The notes below the pieces were generated by a model, which worked only from the letters and a program-made list of their open reading frames with translations, did not search any database and had not been told where the DNA came from. DNA of 64,000 nucleotides from Amphibalanus amphitrite. Its lineage: Eukaryota > Arthropoda > Thecostraca > Balanomorpha > Balanidae. Made by a program: the position numbers and the translations under genes. The stretch covers positions 558,001 through 622,000 of the forward strand of contig NW_024881706.1 of assembly GCF_019059575.1 (NCBI RefSeq), read 5' to 3'. Positions 33,936 to 45,317 of this stretch are shown here, piece after piece (position 1 is the stretch's first letter; the number at the start of each line of letters is the position of its first letter).

Positions 33936-34783
33936 CATTTGAGTATTTTAAGGGCATTCCGCCAGGAAAACGGCAGAGTTATAGGAGCATGACACACCAT
34001 GATCAAAGGGAATAGAGAATCGTTTTGGTTGTCAGTGTATAAGCGACATAAATGGGCACGTGAATCGCCTGAACGAATCAGTAGTCCCTTCGAGCCTGCA
34101 GTAGTGCATGGTAGACACCAAACGTCATCGTAAGAGCCCTCAAAAGTAGTCGTAAGGGGCTTCAGAGCAGTGGCGGCGGATTCGATTTTGGCGTGGGGGG
34201 GCAAGGTCCCAGTCGAGATGATGTCATAGGCGGATCCAGAAAGGCGTTTTCGACATTGTAGTGGACATACCCCCCCCCCCCAAAAGTGTCCCAAATCCAA
34301 AAACTCCTCGGATTTCGATTCCTTTTGGGGAGGAGCCTTTTGCATGCTCCTTTTTTTGCTTTTTACTGCTGAACAGTAAGAAGCAAAAAAAAAAAAATCC
34401 TGATAAAAGTGTTATTACCTATTAGGAAACATAAGGTACGTTTTGTCTATTTCGGGCGATGCAGGGGCCAGGGGGAGGGGGAGTAAATATTTGCTTTAAA
34501 TGCCCGCTCCCTGGATCCGCCAGTGGACGATGTAACTCTTTTCGTATTGCTGTACCTATTAGAGAAAAGCTCCCATGGGAAAAATTGTGCCATAACCCGA
34601 TCGCATCATAGGCGGCGGAACGATTTGAGACAAGGGGGGGCACCATGGCTCAAGGAGCCAAACCTAGGGTACCCCCAAATCCTGTTTTCTCATCGGATTT
34701 AGGCCACTTATTTTTCGTCACAGCCCTGACACGATGATTTTTTTTTAATTTTATTTTTTACTAAACGAAAATGGCAGTTCACC

Positions 34784-35666
34784 CCCGTATGCAGGGGTGT
34801 AATTTTATATCTCTTTGTGGGGGCATATGCACCCACAATCCTGAATTATGTATGCCCACACAATGATGAAAATGCACCCACAAGTCTTTTGCAAGGCTGC
34901 AAGCGTCCTTTCGAGAGTACGGTGCCCTTCGCATGCTCTAACGGCGTCCTCCTGACCGTCTCGCGTTCATGGATAATATAGCGTTTTTAATCACTCGGCG
35001 CCCTTCTGGGAGAATGGCGCACTTTTGACAGCACCGCGCCATTCTCATGGTCTAACGGCGCCCTCCTGACCGTCTCTCGTCCTTAGGTCTCTGTTCACCG
35101 TGCATCCCTCGACTGTTCGGCGCCCTTCTGGCCTCTCAGCGCCCCTGAACCACATATAGCGTTTTCAATCACTCGGCACCCTTTTACGAGAATGGCGCCC
35201 TTTTCATGATCTCAATGCGCCCTCGTAACCATCTGGCGTCCCCACGTCCCCACCAACGTAGCACTACTGACTGTGCGGCGCCCTTCTGGCCTCTTAGCGC
35301 CCCTGGACCACATAGCGTTTTCAATCACTCGGCGCCCTCCCAAGAGAATGGCGCCCTTTTCATCGTCTCACGGCGTCCTCGTAAGTCGTAACCGTCTGGT
35401 GCCTCCACATTTGGTGCCCCTCCTACTGGATGGCGCCCTCTACAGCTTTTTACGTCCTTCCGGTCAGTTTCCACTTTTAAGCGTGTATTTGCTTAGTCAG
35501 ACACGTCACTTGAAGCGCCATTCGGCTAGCAATGTTATCAAATTCGGTGTTAATTTAGGCTCCCACATAAAGAATATCTATCGCGCCCCAAAACGGCCTG
35601 GCGCCGGGCGCCCCTACAGCTGGGCACCCACAATCATTTTAGGAAAATTACACCCCTGCCCGTATG
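34784..35666. mobile_element. hAT-type MITE (34792-35658) with internal GGCGCCC repeats
   Basis: CAGGGGTGTAATTTT and AAAATTACACCCCTG are the ends; CCCGTATG repeats exactly at 34784-34791 and 35659-35666, an 8-bp duplication. The body has degenerate repeats of phrases such as CACTCGGCGCCCTTCTGG and CGGCGTCCTCCTGACCGTCT, spaced roughly 40-60 bp. Confidence 0.88.
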
Positions 35667-35789
35667 TGTGGTTAACTTTAAGCTGATCCCCAAGTACCTA
35701 TGTGTTTGTCTCTTCCTTATTCTCGTTTGATAAATTCCATTAATCCTACATGTAACAAATTACCAAGAAGCCATCGCATGGTACTAATC

Positions 35790-36537
35790 AGTGGCGAATC
35801 CCAGGGTGGAGGTCACATGGGTCATGACTTAGGGCCTGGGGTCACCACATGCCTGCCAGGAGCACCACAGGCCTGACAGCCGACAGGGGCACCGCAGGCC
35901 CGCCAGGGGTACCATAGGCCTAGCAGGGGCACCACGGGCCTGTCAGTGGCACCACAGGCCTGTCAGGAGCACCATCGGCCTAGCAAAAGCACTACAGGTC
36001 TTCCAGGGGCACCACAGACCTGCCAGGGGCACCAGAGGCCTGCCAGGGGCACTATCGGATTCGCAGGGGAACCACCGGCCTCGCAAGGACACCATGGGCC
36101 TGTCAAGGGCACCACAAGCCTGTCGTTGGCAATTTAGGATTGTCAGAGGCACCACAAACCTGTCAAGGGCACCTGCGTTCTAACAGGGGCACCACAAACC
36201 TGCCAAGGCCCAGGGACACCACAGGCTTAGCAAGGACACCACAGGCCTGTCAGGGCCCATGGGCACCTAAGTCATGTCAGGGCCCACCGTAGGCTTGTCA
36301 GGGGGCAGGGTAGGTAGGTACCACAGTCTTTCCAGGGGCATCAGCGGCCTAGCAGGTGCAGGGGCACCAGTCATCACATGACTAACCAAAAATAAAGAAA
36401 ATAAAAAAACTGAAAATAGGGCACCACCAAAATTAAGTGGCCGAAATCCGTTGAGGTTTTAATTTTGGGCATAGGTAGGGGCACCACTTCGATTCATGGC
36501 CCTCCCCTTGGAGTTTTCCCCGAATCTGCCCCTAGTA
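35790..36537. mobile_element. GTGGCGAATCC-ended element carrying a 21-bp minisatellite
   Basis: CAGTGGCGAATCCCAGG at the left and CGAATCTGCCCCTAG at the right resemble the CAGTGGCGGATCCAG ends seen at 41408-41565. Between them lies a long tandem array. The right part has GGGCACCACCAAAATTAAG and AAGTGGCCGAAATCCG, shared with 33390-33420. Confidence 0.6.
35838..36370 (+). repeat. 21-bp minisatellite, more than 20 degenerate units
   Basis: The unit resembles CACCACAGGCCTGTCAGGGG plus one base. Most copies keep GGGGCACCA and GGCCTG while the rest varies. The units abut directly, so this is a tandem satellite and not a repeat-spacer array. Confidence 0.88.
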
Positions 36538-36652
36538 CTAATACATCAAATTTAAGGGGGGGCACCTTGCTATTGGTGCCCCCATTGCAGAATTCAAGGG
36601 GGGGCACGGTGCCCCGGTGCCCCCCCCCCGTTCCGCCGCCTATGGATCGCAT
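36538..36652. mobile_element. Partial GTTCCGCCGC-family MITE
   Basis: The right end GTTCCGCCGCCTATGG and the GGGGCACGGTGCCCCGGTG hairpin match the 4440-4590 family. The left part differs and contains GGGGGGCACCTTGC, so this is a truncated or recombinant copy. Confidence 0.6.
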
Positions 36653-37264
36653 ATCAGATGCTGAAGAACGGCGCCAACCCTTTTGAAGTAGGCGAGCGCT
36701 ATTCTTCAATGAGGTAACTCGTTACCATTTCCTCTGTTCATTTTACGTTCGATTTCCGTTTAACCTTCCTCTATATTTCTGAGACAGATGAGGGAGCGCG
36801 GCGGCGGGCTGGAGTGAAGGAACGGTAGCCTGGAACGAGAATCCAGAAGCTCTGGGTGGGGCGTTTCTTTATTAGGGCTTTAGGGTGCGCTGACTGCGGT
36901 AAGGTTCAAATTATTACATCAAATTTTGCCACGACATCTACCGGTTCAGGCACTCGAGAATCAGCGGCCAGTGATATCTGCAAAGACGAAGCATTTCCAA
37001 CCCAGCTTCAGCAGCCTGGTGTCAGGGCGTCTCAGGTGGCTTTAATTACAGTTGCACATACCAAGCGACCTCAGTGCAGCCAGTCTGTGGCCGAAACCAT
37101 TCGGAACAGACTTCAACGAAAAGTGAGACAAGGTTAGTGCTATCGTTAAGTGCCATTATAGACTTGGGCCCCGTTGGCTTGACCCACTGGAAGGTGGTAG
37201 TTATCAGACGCTGCAGGGCATACTCATTTTTTCCCAAATGCCTTAGATTTTGCTTTCGTGCTCC

Positions 37265-37414
37265 TAGGCGGCGGAACGGGGAGGGCACCGGGGCACCGTG
37301 CCCCCTTTGATTTTGGCATTTTAACGTTAGCGCTATGGGTGTTGCATGGAAAGAATGGGACCAAAAGTCGGCAGTGCCCCCCCCCCCCCGTTAATTGAAG
37401 GTGTTCCGCCGCTA
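37265..37414. mobile_element. Short MITE of the GGCGGCGGAAC family, direct copy
   Basis: TAGGCGGCGGAACGGGG at the left, GTTCCGCCGCTAC at the right and the GATTTTGGCATTTTAAC core match 4440-4590 almost base for base. Confidence 0.85.
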
Positions 37415-37931
37415 CTGTTCGTGTTTGATGCTCTTTATTCTATAGCCAGCTTTTAGACAGATGGGGCCCACTTATGAGCAGTGCCCTAACCCTCAAAAGT
37501 TTCCAACATTAATTTTTACTTTTTTAATAGTGAAATTGAAATAAAGCGGATACTGAACTGTGAACATCCAGTGTTTACACTGGCCCCACACCAGCCTCCG
37601 AATGCCCAAAGCAGATCTCTGATGACTGGCCTTTGGGTGTCTTACCATACCGTGCATTGGTCAATGTGGTAAATGTGTACGACCTCGGCGTTTACCATTT
37701 TATGCTGGAAACTGTTGCGCTCGAAAAAAAAAAATCCGGGGAGTGGCTTATTATGAGCGCTCATTAGTCCTAACTACCCGCAAGCGAATGGCTAGCCCTT
37801 CCGTCTCCGCTCGCTTGCGATTTGGCATTTATGTAGGTACAAAATAGCGGCAAACAGCCACTGAAGGTATGAGTTGCGTCTCTTGCACACTTAAAATATC
37901 TCTAAATCGAATCTGAAAAGACAAAAAAAAT

Positions 37932-38458
37932 GATATAAAGCAGACATGTGCATGGATCCGAGCGATGGATCTATGATCTCAGTGGATCTCGAAGCAAACT
38001 GCAGGTTAGGATCTATGATCCCATCGGATCCGGCGTGAAAAAATCATCGTGGATCTATGATCTCATACGATCTGACGATGAATCAAGACCATGGGTCTAT
38101 GATCTGAGTGGATCCCATCATGCCCAACATTTGAAACCATGTTTTAAAGGGTTTCTGTGTCAATAAATGCCACAAAATTATGAATTATGACGTGCGAACA
38201 CATAAAATCACTAAAACAGAACGTTTATGAGTTGCAACAAGTGTTTTTGGGGGATTTCTGTGTTGACAAAAAAATAAGTGAGGATCTATGATCTTACTGG
38301 ATCTCAAGCAAAACATGAGACTCGGATCTGTGATCCCTACGGATCTCTCGATAAATTTGAAAGCTGGATCTGTGATCCCGTCGGATCCGAGATCAGGATC
38401 CGTGGGATCAGATCCCAGATCCATTTTCTCGGATCCATGCTCATGTCTGATATAAAGC
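37932..38458. mobile_element. GATC-rich element (37942-38448) with 10-bp target duplication
   Basis: AGACATGTGCATGGATCCGAG-like ends are inverted at 38428-38448 with small differences. GATATAAAGC occurs exactly outside both ends (37932-37941, 38449-38458). The interior repeats GGATCTATGATC about every 55-60 bp in the left half and GGATCTGTGATCC in the right half. A 9- to 10-bp duplication is most typical of MULE-type transposons, but these ends do not prove that class. Confidence 0.75.
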
Positions 38459-38565
38459 GGAAATGGTTAGCATTTACACATATTCAAAAGGCACCGTTGG
38501 ACAAACTGTAGGAGCGCATAGCTGCAATATCAGGTTATGGAAATTTTCCTCATGTTTAGGGCACA

Positions 38566-38965
38566 AATTATGGAGGGGCAAGAATATACGTTTGCCCCTC
38601 CTCCAAAAGTTTCTTAGGGGACGATGCCTCCTCTGCCACCCCGTATCCGTCGCCCCTGTAAGCGATCACTGAAGGCCTGGGTTGCCGCTGCGTCACGTTG
38701 ACGCTTATAATGCCTCTAAAACTAGGTTGAAGAGAGGAAAACTTCAATTGAACGCGAACGCTTGCCATTTAAGAAAGGCAACGTATGATAAAGTATATGG
38801 GCATCTGGTTACATCTTCAGATGATCGAACAGCATAATCAGGTATATGGTTTTTTGTCTAAGCTTTGTCACAAATTATGGGGGGGCAAAAAGATACTTTT
38901 GCCCCCCCACGAGTTTGCCAGGGGGGGCAGCTGCCCCCCCTGCCCCCCCGAATCCGCCGCCCCTG
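38566..38965. repeat. Two related GGGGGCAAAA...CCGCCCCTG fragments
   Basis: CACAAATTATGGAGGGGCAA near 38563 and CACAAATTATGGGGGGGCAA near 38867 begin two short units. Each ends in CCG..CCGCCCCTG (38640-38665 and 38945-38965). They belong to the same general class as the poly-G hairpin MITEs; the second has a GGGGGGCAGCTGCCCCCC hairpin. Confidence 0.6.
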
Positions 38966-40229
38966 CTTCAGAGCTTCAGAGGTCATCGTTAGGGCCATCA
39001 TAGTCCAGCGCTGCCAAACAAGCCTCCGTGGTGGCGTTCGGAGACCACTGTGTGGCCCTTATAGGTCTTCATGATACTTGAGGGCCCTCGAGCCCATCGT
39101 GGGGACCTCAGATGCCAGCGCGGCCCGTGGAGCCAACGTAGGAGCCCTCAAAGGATGTCGTGAGGGGCCCTGGAGCCAATAATGGGGCCCACAGAGGCCG
39201 TCGTGAGGGCTCTCAGAGTCAGATGCCGCCCAAAAAGTCGCTGTGTGGGCCGAGAGACCGGCATGGGGAGCACCCGACCGTACTGGACTCTCAATAGTTC
39301 CAGATCGGCTTTTGTCTCTCATCACAAGTATGTAATAAATGATTTGACGGGCTGCTTGAAGGACAGCCTACGGATTTAGGGGGGCGTCTTTCCCCATCAG
39401 GACAGGGGGCATCTTACCCCAAGGTGCCGAAGTAACATTAAATCAGTACAATTTGTTAGCCATAAAACTACACCCTGAAACAAACTGTTTGGGACACGGT
39501 ACACGCATGTTAATGTATCACGACTATAGCAAGGGACGCAAAAATTATCTACCGTCTTTGATATTTACAATGTTTTGACACCAGAATATTTTTTGAAAGC
39601 AGCAAATAAAAAACATGCAATCACCAGCCAGCCGTTGCTCGACTGAGCTTCGCAAATTTTTGTGCAGTTAACAAGGCAGGCTTCCGCTTTACGCTAAGAA
39701 CATTAATTTCCAGGCTCGATTCTTTGTTTCGCCGCTAGAGGGGGTGGGGCGTCTTTCCCACCCTGGGCATCTTACCCCACTCTCCCCTAACTAGTAAGGA
39801 GCAAACTAATAAACGGCAAACAGCGAAAATACACCTACTATGCATTTCTGCACTTTTTTTCTTAAACGGCTTTCGAGCTTCCCTCACAATCGATGAACAG
39901 TGACCCGTGACCGGATTCCGGAACAATAACCGTTTGCCTTTTACATTTCGGTGGAACAGGGACAAGGCCAGATCGTGCAATAGCGAATTTAACAAATTCA
40001 AGTCACTCAAGTGTATTTAACGAATAGCTTCGATGTCGTTACGCGTGGGTTAAAAATGATATGGACTGCCGTGCATACCTATTCTTTTATTTGCAATATA
40101 TTATTTTATTTGGCTAGTTTAAGTTTTAAGTAAGTTTTAATTAAGTTTTATTTCAAAAGTGTAGGATACCTATGTCATATGAATTTCATATTCTTTTTAT
40201 GCAGCTACATATAGTACCTACATATCCTT

Positions 40230-41279
40230 TGATTACGAGCGAGCGAGCGCAGCGAGCGAAGCGAGTCTTTTCAATATGACGGAAAAATCTCAGTATGAGC
40301 GGCCCGGCCCGGCCCGGCCCGGCCTGTAACGCTTTTGAGAGGCTTATATCTCAGCAACCGCTGGACCGATTGGCCTGCGGTCTTTTTTGTTGGGTAGCCC
40401 CATCCCTTCTACCCCGTAATTGACTACTTTTGATACATCTCAGTGATCGTCGTGGCACGTGCCACGTGAAAAGTCAAGGGTGTTCAAGCTGTTTTGCAAA
40501 AGTAGTGATTTTGAGAGGCTCATATCTCAGCAGCCGCTTGGGCGATTGACTTGCGGTAATTTTAGTAGGGTAGCAGCATCCCTTCTACCCAAAATAGGAT
40601 ACTCTCGATGCATGTGGGTCACCCCCAGTGCACGTGCAAAATACAACAATAAGAGGTGCCAAATTTGTTCCCATGTCAGTAACTCAGTAATTACTGGGGC
40701 GATTTCGCTGAAACTTGGCATACAGGTAGGTACCCATCAGGCAATGCATTCCCATGTGTTGCGGTTAGGGTGCTACTGCACGTGCGCACGTGCAGGGGGC
40801 GTTTCCAGATCTCGAGAACGGCTGGGCCGATTGCGCTCAAATTTGGTACACGGTTGGGGACCAGTTAGTAGGGTGCCGTGCAAAAGTCATTTTGGACCCC
40901 GTTTGCACGTGCGCACGTGCAGAATGCCGCTTCCAGATCTCAGGAACGGCTGGGCCGATTGCGTTCAAATTTGGCACACCGATAGCGACCAGTTAGAAGG
41001 GTGCTTTGCGCAAGCCCGTTGAAAGACCCTCTCGCCCTTCCGCACGTGCAGGGCTCACTATCTCGCTCGCTCGTTCTTCGCCCAAAAGGCGTTTTACTGG
41101 TTTTTATAGCGTAGCTGCATCCCTTCTACCAAAAATAGGATACTCTCGATGCATGTGGGTCACCCCCAGTGCACGTGCAAAATACAACAATAAGAGGTGT
41201 CAAATTTGTTCACATTTTAATAACTCGGTAAATACTGGGGCGATTTCGCTGAAACTTGGCATACAGGTAGGCACCCACC
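40230..41279 (+). repeat. CACGTG-rich repeat with GAGC and GGCCC tracts
   Basis: GCGAGCGAGCGCAGCGAGCG (about 40240) and a GGCCC run (40302-40325) precede ATATCTCAGCAACCGCTGG. Phrases CATCCCTTCTACC..ATAGGATACTCTCGATGC and GCACGTGCGCACGTGC recur. The 40590-40735 part repeats at 41107-41279. The array is interrupted at 41279 by a hAT-type insertion and resumes at 42865. Confidence 0.75.
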
Positions 41280-42872
41280 CAGGGCGTAACCACCACTGGG
41301 GACACTGGGGACCGGTCCCCAGTAGCTTTTGGGTTACTGGGGACCGTCCCCAGTAAAACCGACGACCTCCTCAATTTGCTTAAATAGCCAAATATTGTCT
41401 CTAAATCAGTGGCGGATCCAGGGGGGGGGGCAAAATGGGCATTTGCCCCCCCCCAAACGGCATGATTTTAACATTGCGCCTAGGGACGATGCATGGAAAG
41501 AATCGATAATTTTTTATGGTTTGCCCCCCCCCCCCCCAAACCTCTGAGCTGGATCCGCCTCTGAGAATCGACGTGAAGAGTAATATGTAGTCAACGGAAG
41601 ACAAAACTATGGATGTTTTGTTTAGCCCTCGCCCGGGTGGGTCTTTCAGCCAGCTTCGCCATGGGGGAGGGGGCTTTTTGGCCACACTGCAGATCATCTC
41701 GGAAAGTAAGCAATTTAGAAAGACGCAGTAAAAAGCAATAGATAGCTCGCTGCGTATGTTTCAGAATTATACTTATTTTTGATTAGGTCATCGCTGAGGT
41801 CACTGGAGGTCACCAAAGGTAAAATTTTCACGAACTTTTGTTCCCAATGTTGACAGCTTTTCACAGATCGGCGCATAAGTCGGGAACCAATAGAGCTTCA
41901 ATGCGGCGGGGAAGCGCATTCGATAGCTCTTTCAAAGGCCTTTCTGATCAATGTCCTCAGATTTGACCTAAGGTCAACGGTTTAGCCTCCAGGTTGGCGT
42001 TTTTGCGGAATAGGTTTTTGTGTCATAACATTTGCCTCCAAACTTGTATGACGCTGATTTTACGGCATCGCGTTCGTCTCGTTGAGACGCGTCGAATAAA
42101 TTATAAGTCTGGAAATATTGAACTCTGGTCATGGTCACGGAAAAGGTCATGTTGCATGTCATTCGGTTAGTATTGTTGAGCTGAACACATTTATCGTGTT
42201 TTCAGCGCTCTAGCATATTTCTACCTAAAGTTATGGTAAAAAACTCATGGAGATGTTTCATGACCTGAGATGACCTCAAGGGCATACAAGGGGCCACAGT
42301 TGCAATTAACCGGTTCATCGTTCAGTGTGCCATTTTTACCTGTGTCACGGTGTTTCAATGTGTTTTCGGCCTTAAGAAGATCATTTCAATTTTCTCCCAT
42401 TGACTTATGGGAGAAAATTGGAAAATTGGAAAACGGAGAGTTCGCAAAATTGACATGACTTTAGGTCACCGATGTGAAGAATTGAGAGATATGCGAATAG
42501 TTCACACTGATTTCCTCATGCAAAAGCTCGAGTTTCAAACTTTTGGGATGTTTACTGTAGGAATGACAGTCGCATAGTTTTTTAGAGGCATAGTTACTTT
42601 ACTTGACCTGGTGACCTGACCTCAGCTGACCTGGGGTCAAAATCTTCACACATGATGCGAAATTGAGGTATCATAAGCTATTCCAAGTTTCGCGGCGGTG
42701 CGAGCGGCGGTTTCCCTTAAACGCGCAAAAAAATGGCAGGTGTGTCCAAAAACGCCCCCCCCCCTCCCCCCACTCGGGCGAAGGCTGATCCTGAAATATA
42801 AAATTTGGTCTTCGCAGCCCTCCATGTGGTCCCCAGTGACTTCGGACTCGTGGTTACGCACCTGCACCCACC
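41272..42872. mobile_element. hAT-type element (41280-42864) with 8-bp target duplication
   Basis: The ends are CAGGGCGTAACCACCACTGG and TCGTGGTTACGCACCTG; CACCCACC repeats at 41272-41279 and 42865-42872. The left part has an internal GGGGACCGGTCCCC palindrome. The body is rich in AGGTCA words (41765-41820, 41955-41975, 42600-42640) and matches 56102-57561 over nearly its full length apart from a nested insert at 41408-41565. No transposase frame is visible. Confidence 0.88.
41404..41569. mobile_element. Nested GTGGCGGATCCAG MITE (41408-41565)
   Basis: AGTGGCGGATCCAGGGGG and CTGGATCCGCCTCTGAG are the ends; AATC flanks both. The related element at 56102-57561 reads CTCTAAATCGACGTG straight through this point, which is an empty site and fixes the boundaries. 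The core ATGGAAAGAATCG resembles that of the GGCGGCGGAAC family. Confidence 0.85.
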
Positions 42873-43245
42873 AGGCAATGCATTCCCATGTGCTGCGGTT
42901 AAGGTGCTACTGCACGTGCGCACGTGCAGGGGGCGCTTCCAGATCTCGAGAACGGCTGGGCCGATTGCGCTCAAATTTGGTACACGGTTGGGGACCAGTT
43001 AGTAGGGCCTAGGGTGCCGTGCAAAAGTCAGTTTGGACCCTGTTTGCACGTGCGCACGTGCAGAGTGCCGCTTCCAGATCTCAGGAACGGCTGGGCCGAT
43101 TGCGTTCAAATTTGGTACACCGCTAGCGACCGGTTAGAAGGGTGCTTTGTGCAAGCCCGTTGGAAGTACCCTCTCGCCCTTCCGCACGTGCAGGGCTCAC
43201 TATCTCGCTCGCTCGTTCTTCGCCCAAAAGGCGTTTTACTGGTTT
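42865..43245 (+). repeat. Continuation of the CACGTG-rich repeat
   Basis: This aligns with 40735-41095: CCAGGCAATGCATTCCCATG, two GCACGTGCGCACGTGC palindromes, and GGCTGGGCCGATTGCG twice. It ends in TCTCGCTCGCTCGTTCTTCG as the first copy does. Confidence 0.8.
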
Positions 43246-43593
43246 AGTCCATCTAATCATTTTTAACCCACTCGTAACGACAATCGAAATCGTAGCACTA
43301 ATTCGTTGAATATATATTATCCCGCACCGTAAGACAGTGTTTACAATTGCTTCACGTGCAAAGAGAGAAAGTTATCAAATGTCGTTTAACTGATTTGTTA
43401 AACGTCTAGACGTTTAACAAAATGGTAAACGTATAATAGACATTTCGTCTAGTCTGAAATATGTCGCATTTTTTACATAAAATGTATTTTTTACCTTTAA
43501 GCGCCCGAAAGATGTCGGTGGTACGTGATAAAATAACTAAACCGCTCGTAGGTAGAAAAAAACTTTTAAACGTCTTGCCTATCGGCTCGACGT

Positions 43594-44789
43594 TTAACCC
43601 GCGCCCTGCTGGGGGGGGGGGTGTTTGAACACCCCCCCTTGTGGTTTTTCGCGAATATCTCAAAAACGGCGGCGCGGAGCGCCGCCGTTTTTGGTACACC
43701 TTATCATACATCAATTCTACACATGTTGTGAAAATTTCAGACCACGGTCATTCAAGGTCAGGTCACCAGGTCACTTGAAGTGACCTCACCTCATAAAAAG
43801 TTTCAATGTCTGTCATAGCTACACCGAGTGACCGATCGCTTTGAAACGTTCAGCGATTGATAAGGGTAACAGTATCTATAAAATGTATATCTCGGAATTT
43901 TGATATCGGTGACCTAAGGTCAGGTCAATTTTGCGACCTCCCCATTATAAGTCAATGGGAGAAAATTGAAATGCGCCTCTTTTGGACGAAAGACATTATA
44001 AACACTCCCAAACACTGAATTACAAGTGGTTTAGACACACTGAACATGAAAATGGTGTCCGTGACCCTTGTTTATGCCCTGAGGTCATCTTAGGTCACGA
44101 ATGGTATCTAACAGTTTTTCGCAAATAACTTTTGATAGAGGCATGCTAGAGCGATGAAAACGCCTTAGATGTGTTCAGCTCGACGATACGGATCGACTGA
44201 TATGCAGCATGACCCTTTCCGGTCAGGTCATGACCTTGACCTGAGGTCAAATTTTCAAGTTGACCTTTCAAGGTCAAGTTATAGTTCATTCGATGCGTCT
44301 TGACGAGAGGAACACGATGCCGGTAAAAGTAAGCTCGTACAAGGCTTGGGTCAAAAGTTATTGCAGAAAAACTGTTTTCGAAAATATCGGCTATTTTTGC
44401 AGTTTTTGCCCCCTGCAGGCAAAACCGTTGACGTTAGGTCAAATCTGAGAAAATTACTCAGAAAGGGCGTTAATAGGGCTATCGAATGCGCTTTTCCGCG
44501 GCGCTGTAGCTCTATTGGTTCCCGAGTTATGCGTTGGCTTCTTGGAAATTTTCGACATTCGACCTGGAAATCGGCGAAATTTTGCCTTCAATGACCTCTG
44601 GTGACCTGACCTTTGACCTGACCAAAAAATTGACCGAAGTGATTTCGTCATTATTTTTGACGCTCTTTCGAACGCCGCCTTCCGCGTATCGCTACGTGGC
44701 CCAGGAGCCGAGTTACAAGGGGGGGTGTTCAAACACCCCCCCCCCAGCAGGGCGTGGAAATCCAGGACCCCCAGCCGGGCGCGGGTTAA
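43594..44789. mobile_element. TTAA-flanked 1.2-kb element, second near-identical copy
   Basis: TTAA at 43594-43597 and 44786-44789 borders CCCGCGCCCTGCTGGGG and CCGGGCGCGGG ends. Only scattered single-base differences and a short gap separate it from 12883-14082, so both copies are young. The same G-clamped TGTTTGAACA hairpins and AGGTCA arrays are present. It carries no transposase, so mobility would need an enzyme from elsewhere. Confidence 0.9.
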
Positions 44790-44812
44790 GATTTGGTCTA
44801 CCTACTCGCAGT

Positions 44813-45317
44813 TTAAAGGGACTATCCCACCTTCTAAAATGTTGTTAAAACCAGTTAAATTGTGCCCGACTTTATAGATTGGTTGACCAGGAACACGGTT
44901 CTGGCATTTATTTTTCAGTAAACATCTTAGGCTTCCCATATTCCAAACACAAACTTTCAAATATGTGACGTCACAGCCCAAAATTACCTCCTTCCCCAGG
45001 CCACATTACTGTCATAAAGCTGATTCTTTTTACTCTGTAGGCACCACAACAATGTTCAGACCAAGTTTTAAGCGATTTTTCAACGAACAAACCCATTTAA
45101 ATCAGAATGACTAAACGAGGTGACGTCACACTAACGGTCGCTCCATGTTGAAGATAGGGCCTTGTACAAGGCCCATTTTCAAATGAAGGGAACGAATTTC
45201 TTCAACACCAAGAGGCCGCGGGGGTTGCAACCTAGATAGATAGTGGTTTCTGAACCTCGCCGCAAACTTGGCTATCTCAACTCAAACCCCATGTTAAAGG
45301 TGGGATAGTCCCTTTAA
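44813..45317. mobile_element. TTAA MITE with AGGGACTATCCCACC ends
   Basis: TTAA at 44813-44816 and 45314-45317; ends AGGGACTATCCCACCTT and AAGGTGGGATAGTCCCT are perfect inverted copies of 17 bp. The interior has GTGACGTCACA-type words and GCCGCAAACTTGGCTATC in common with the 7984-8469 copy. Confidence 0.88.

Larger units (their letters stand above)
32217..39787. mobile_element. TA-flanked GGGGAGAG composite element, GATGCCCC variety, heavily interrupted
   Basis: GGGGAGAGTGGGGAAAGATG after TA at 32215-32216 and CATCTTACCCCACTCTCCCC before TA at 39788-39789 are matched inverted ends. Within the first and last few hundred bases GATGCCCC, GACGCCCC and GGGGCATCTTACCCC recur. The interior holds several later insertions, annotated separately, so the ends probably belonged to one element of normal size. 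That the two ends form one unit is an inference from their match and orientation. Confidence 0.65.

Noticed and set aside
35838..36370. Possible CRISPR-like array
   Set aside because: Units of 21 bp abut with no spacers and vary throughout; it is a minisatellite in animal DNA.
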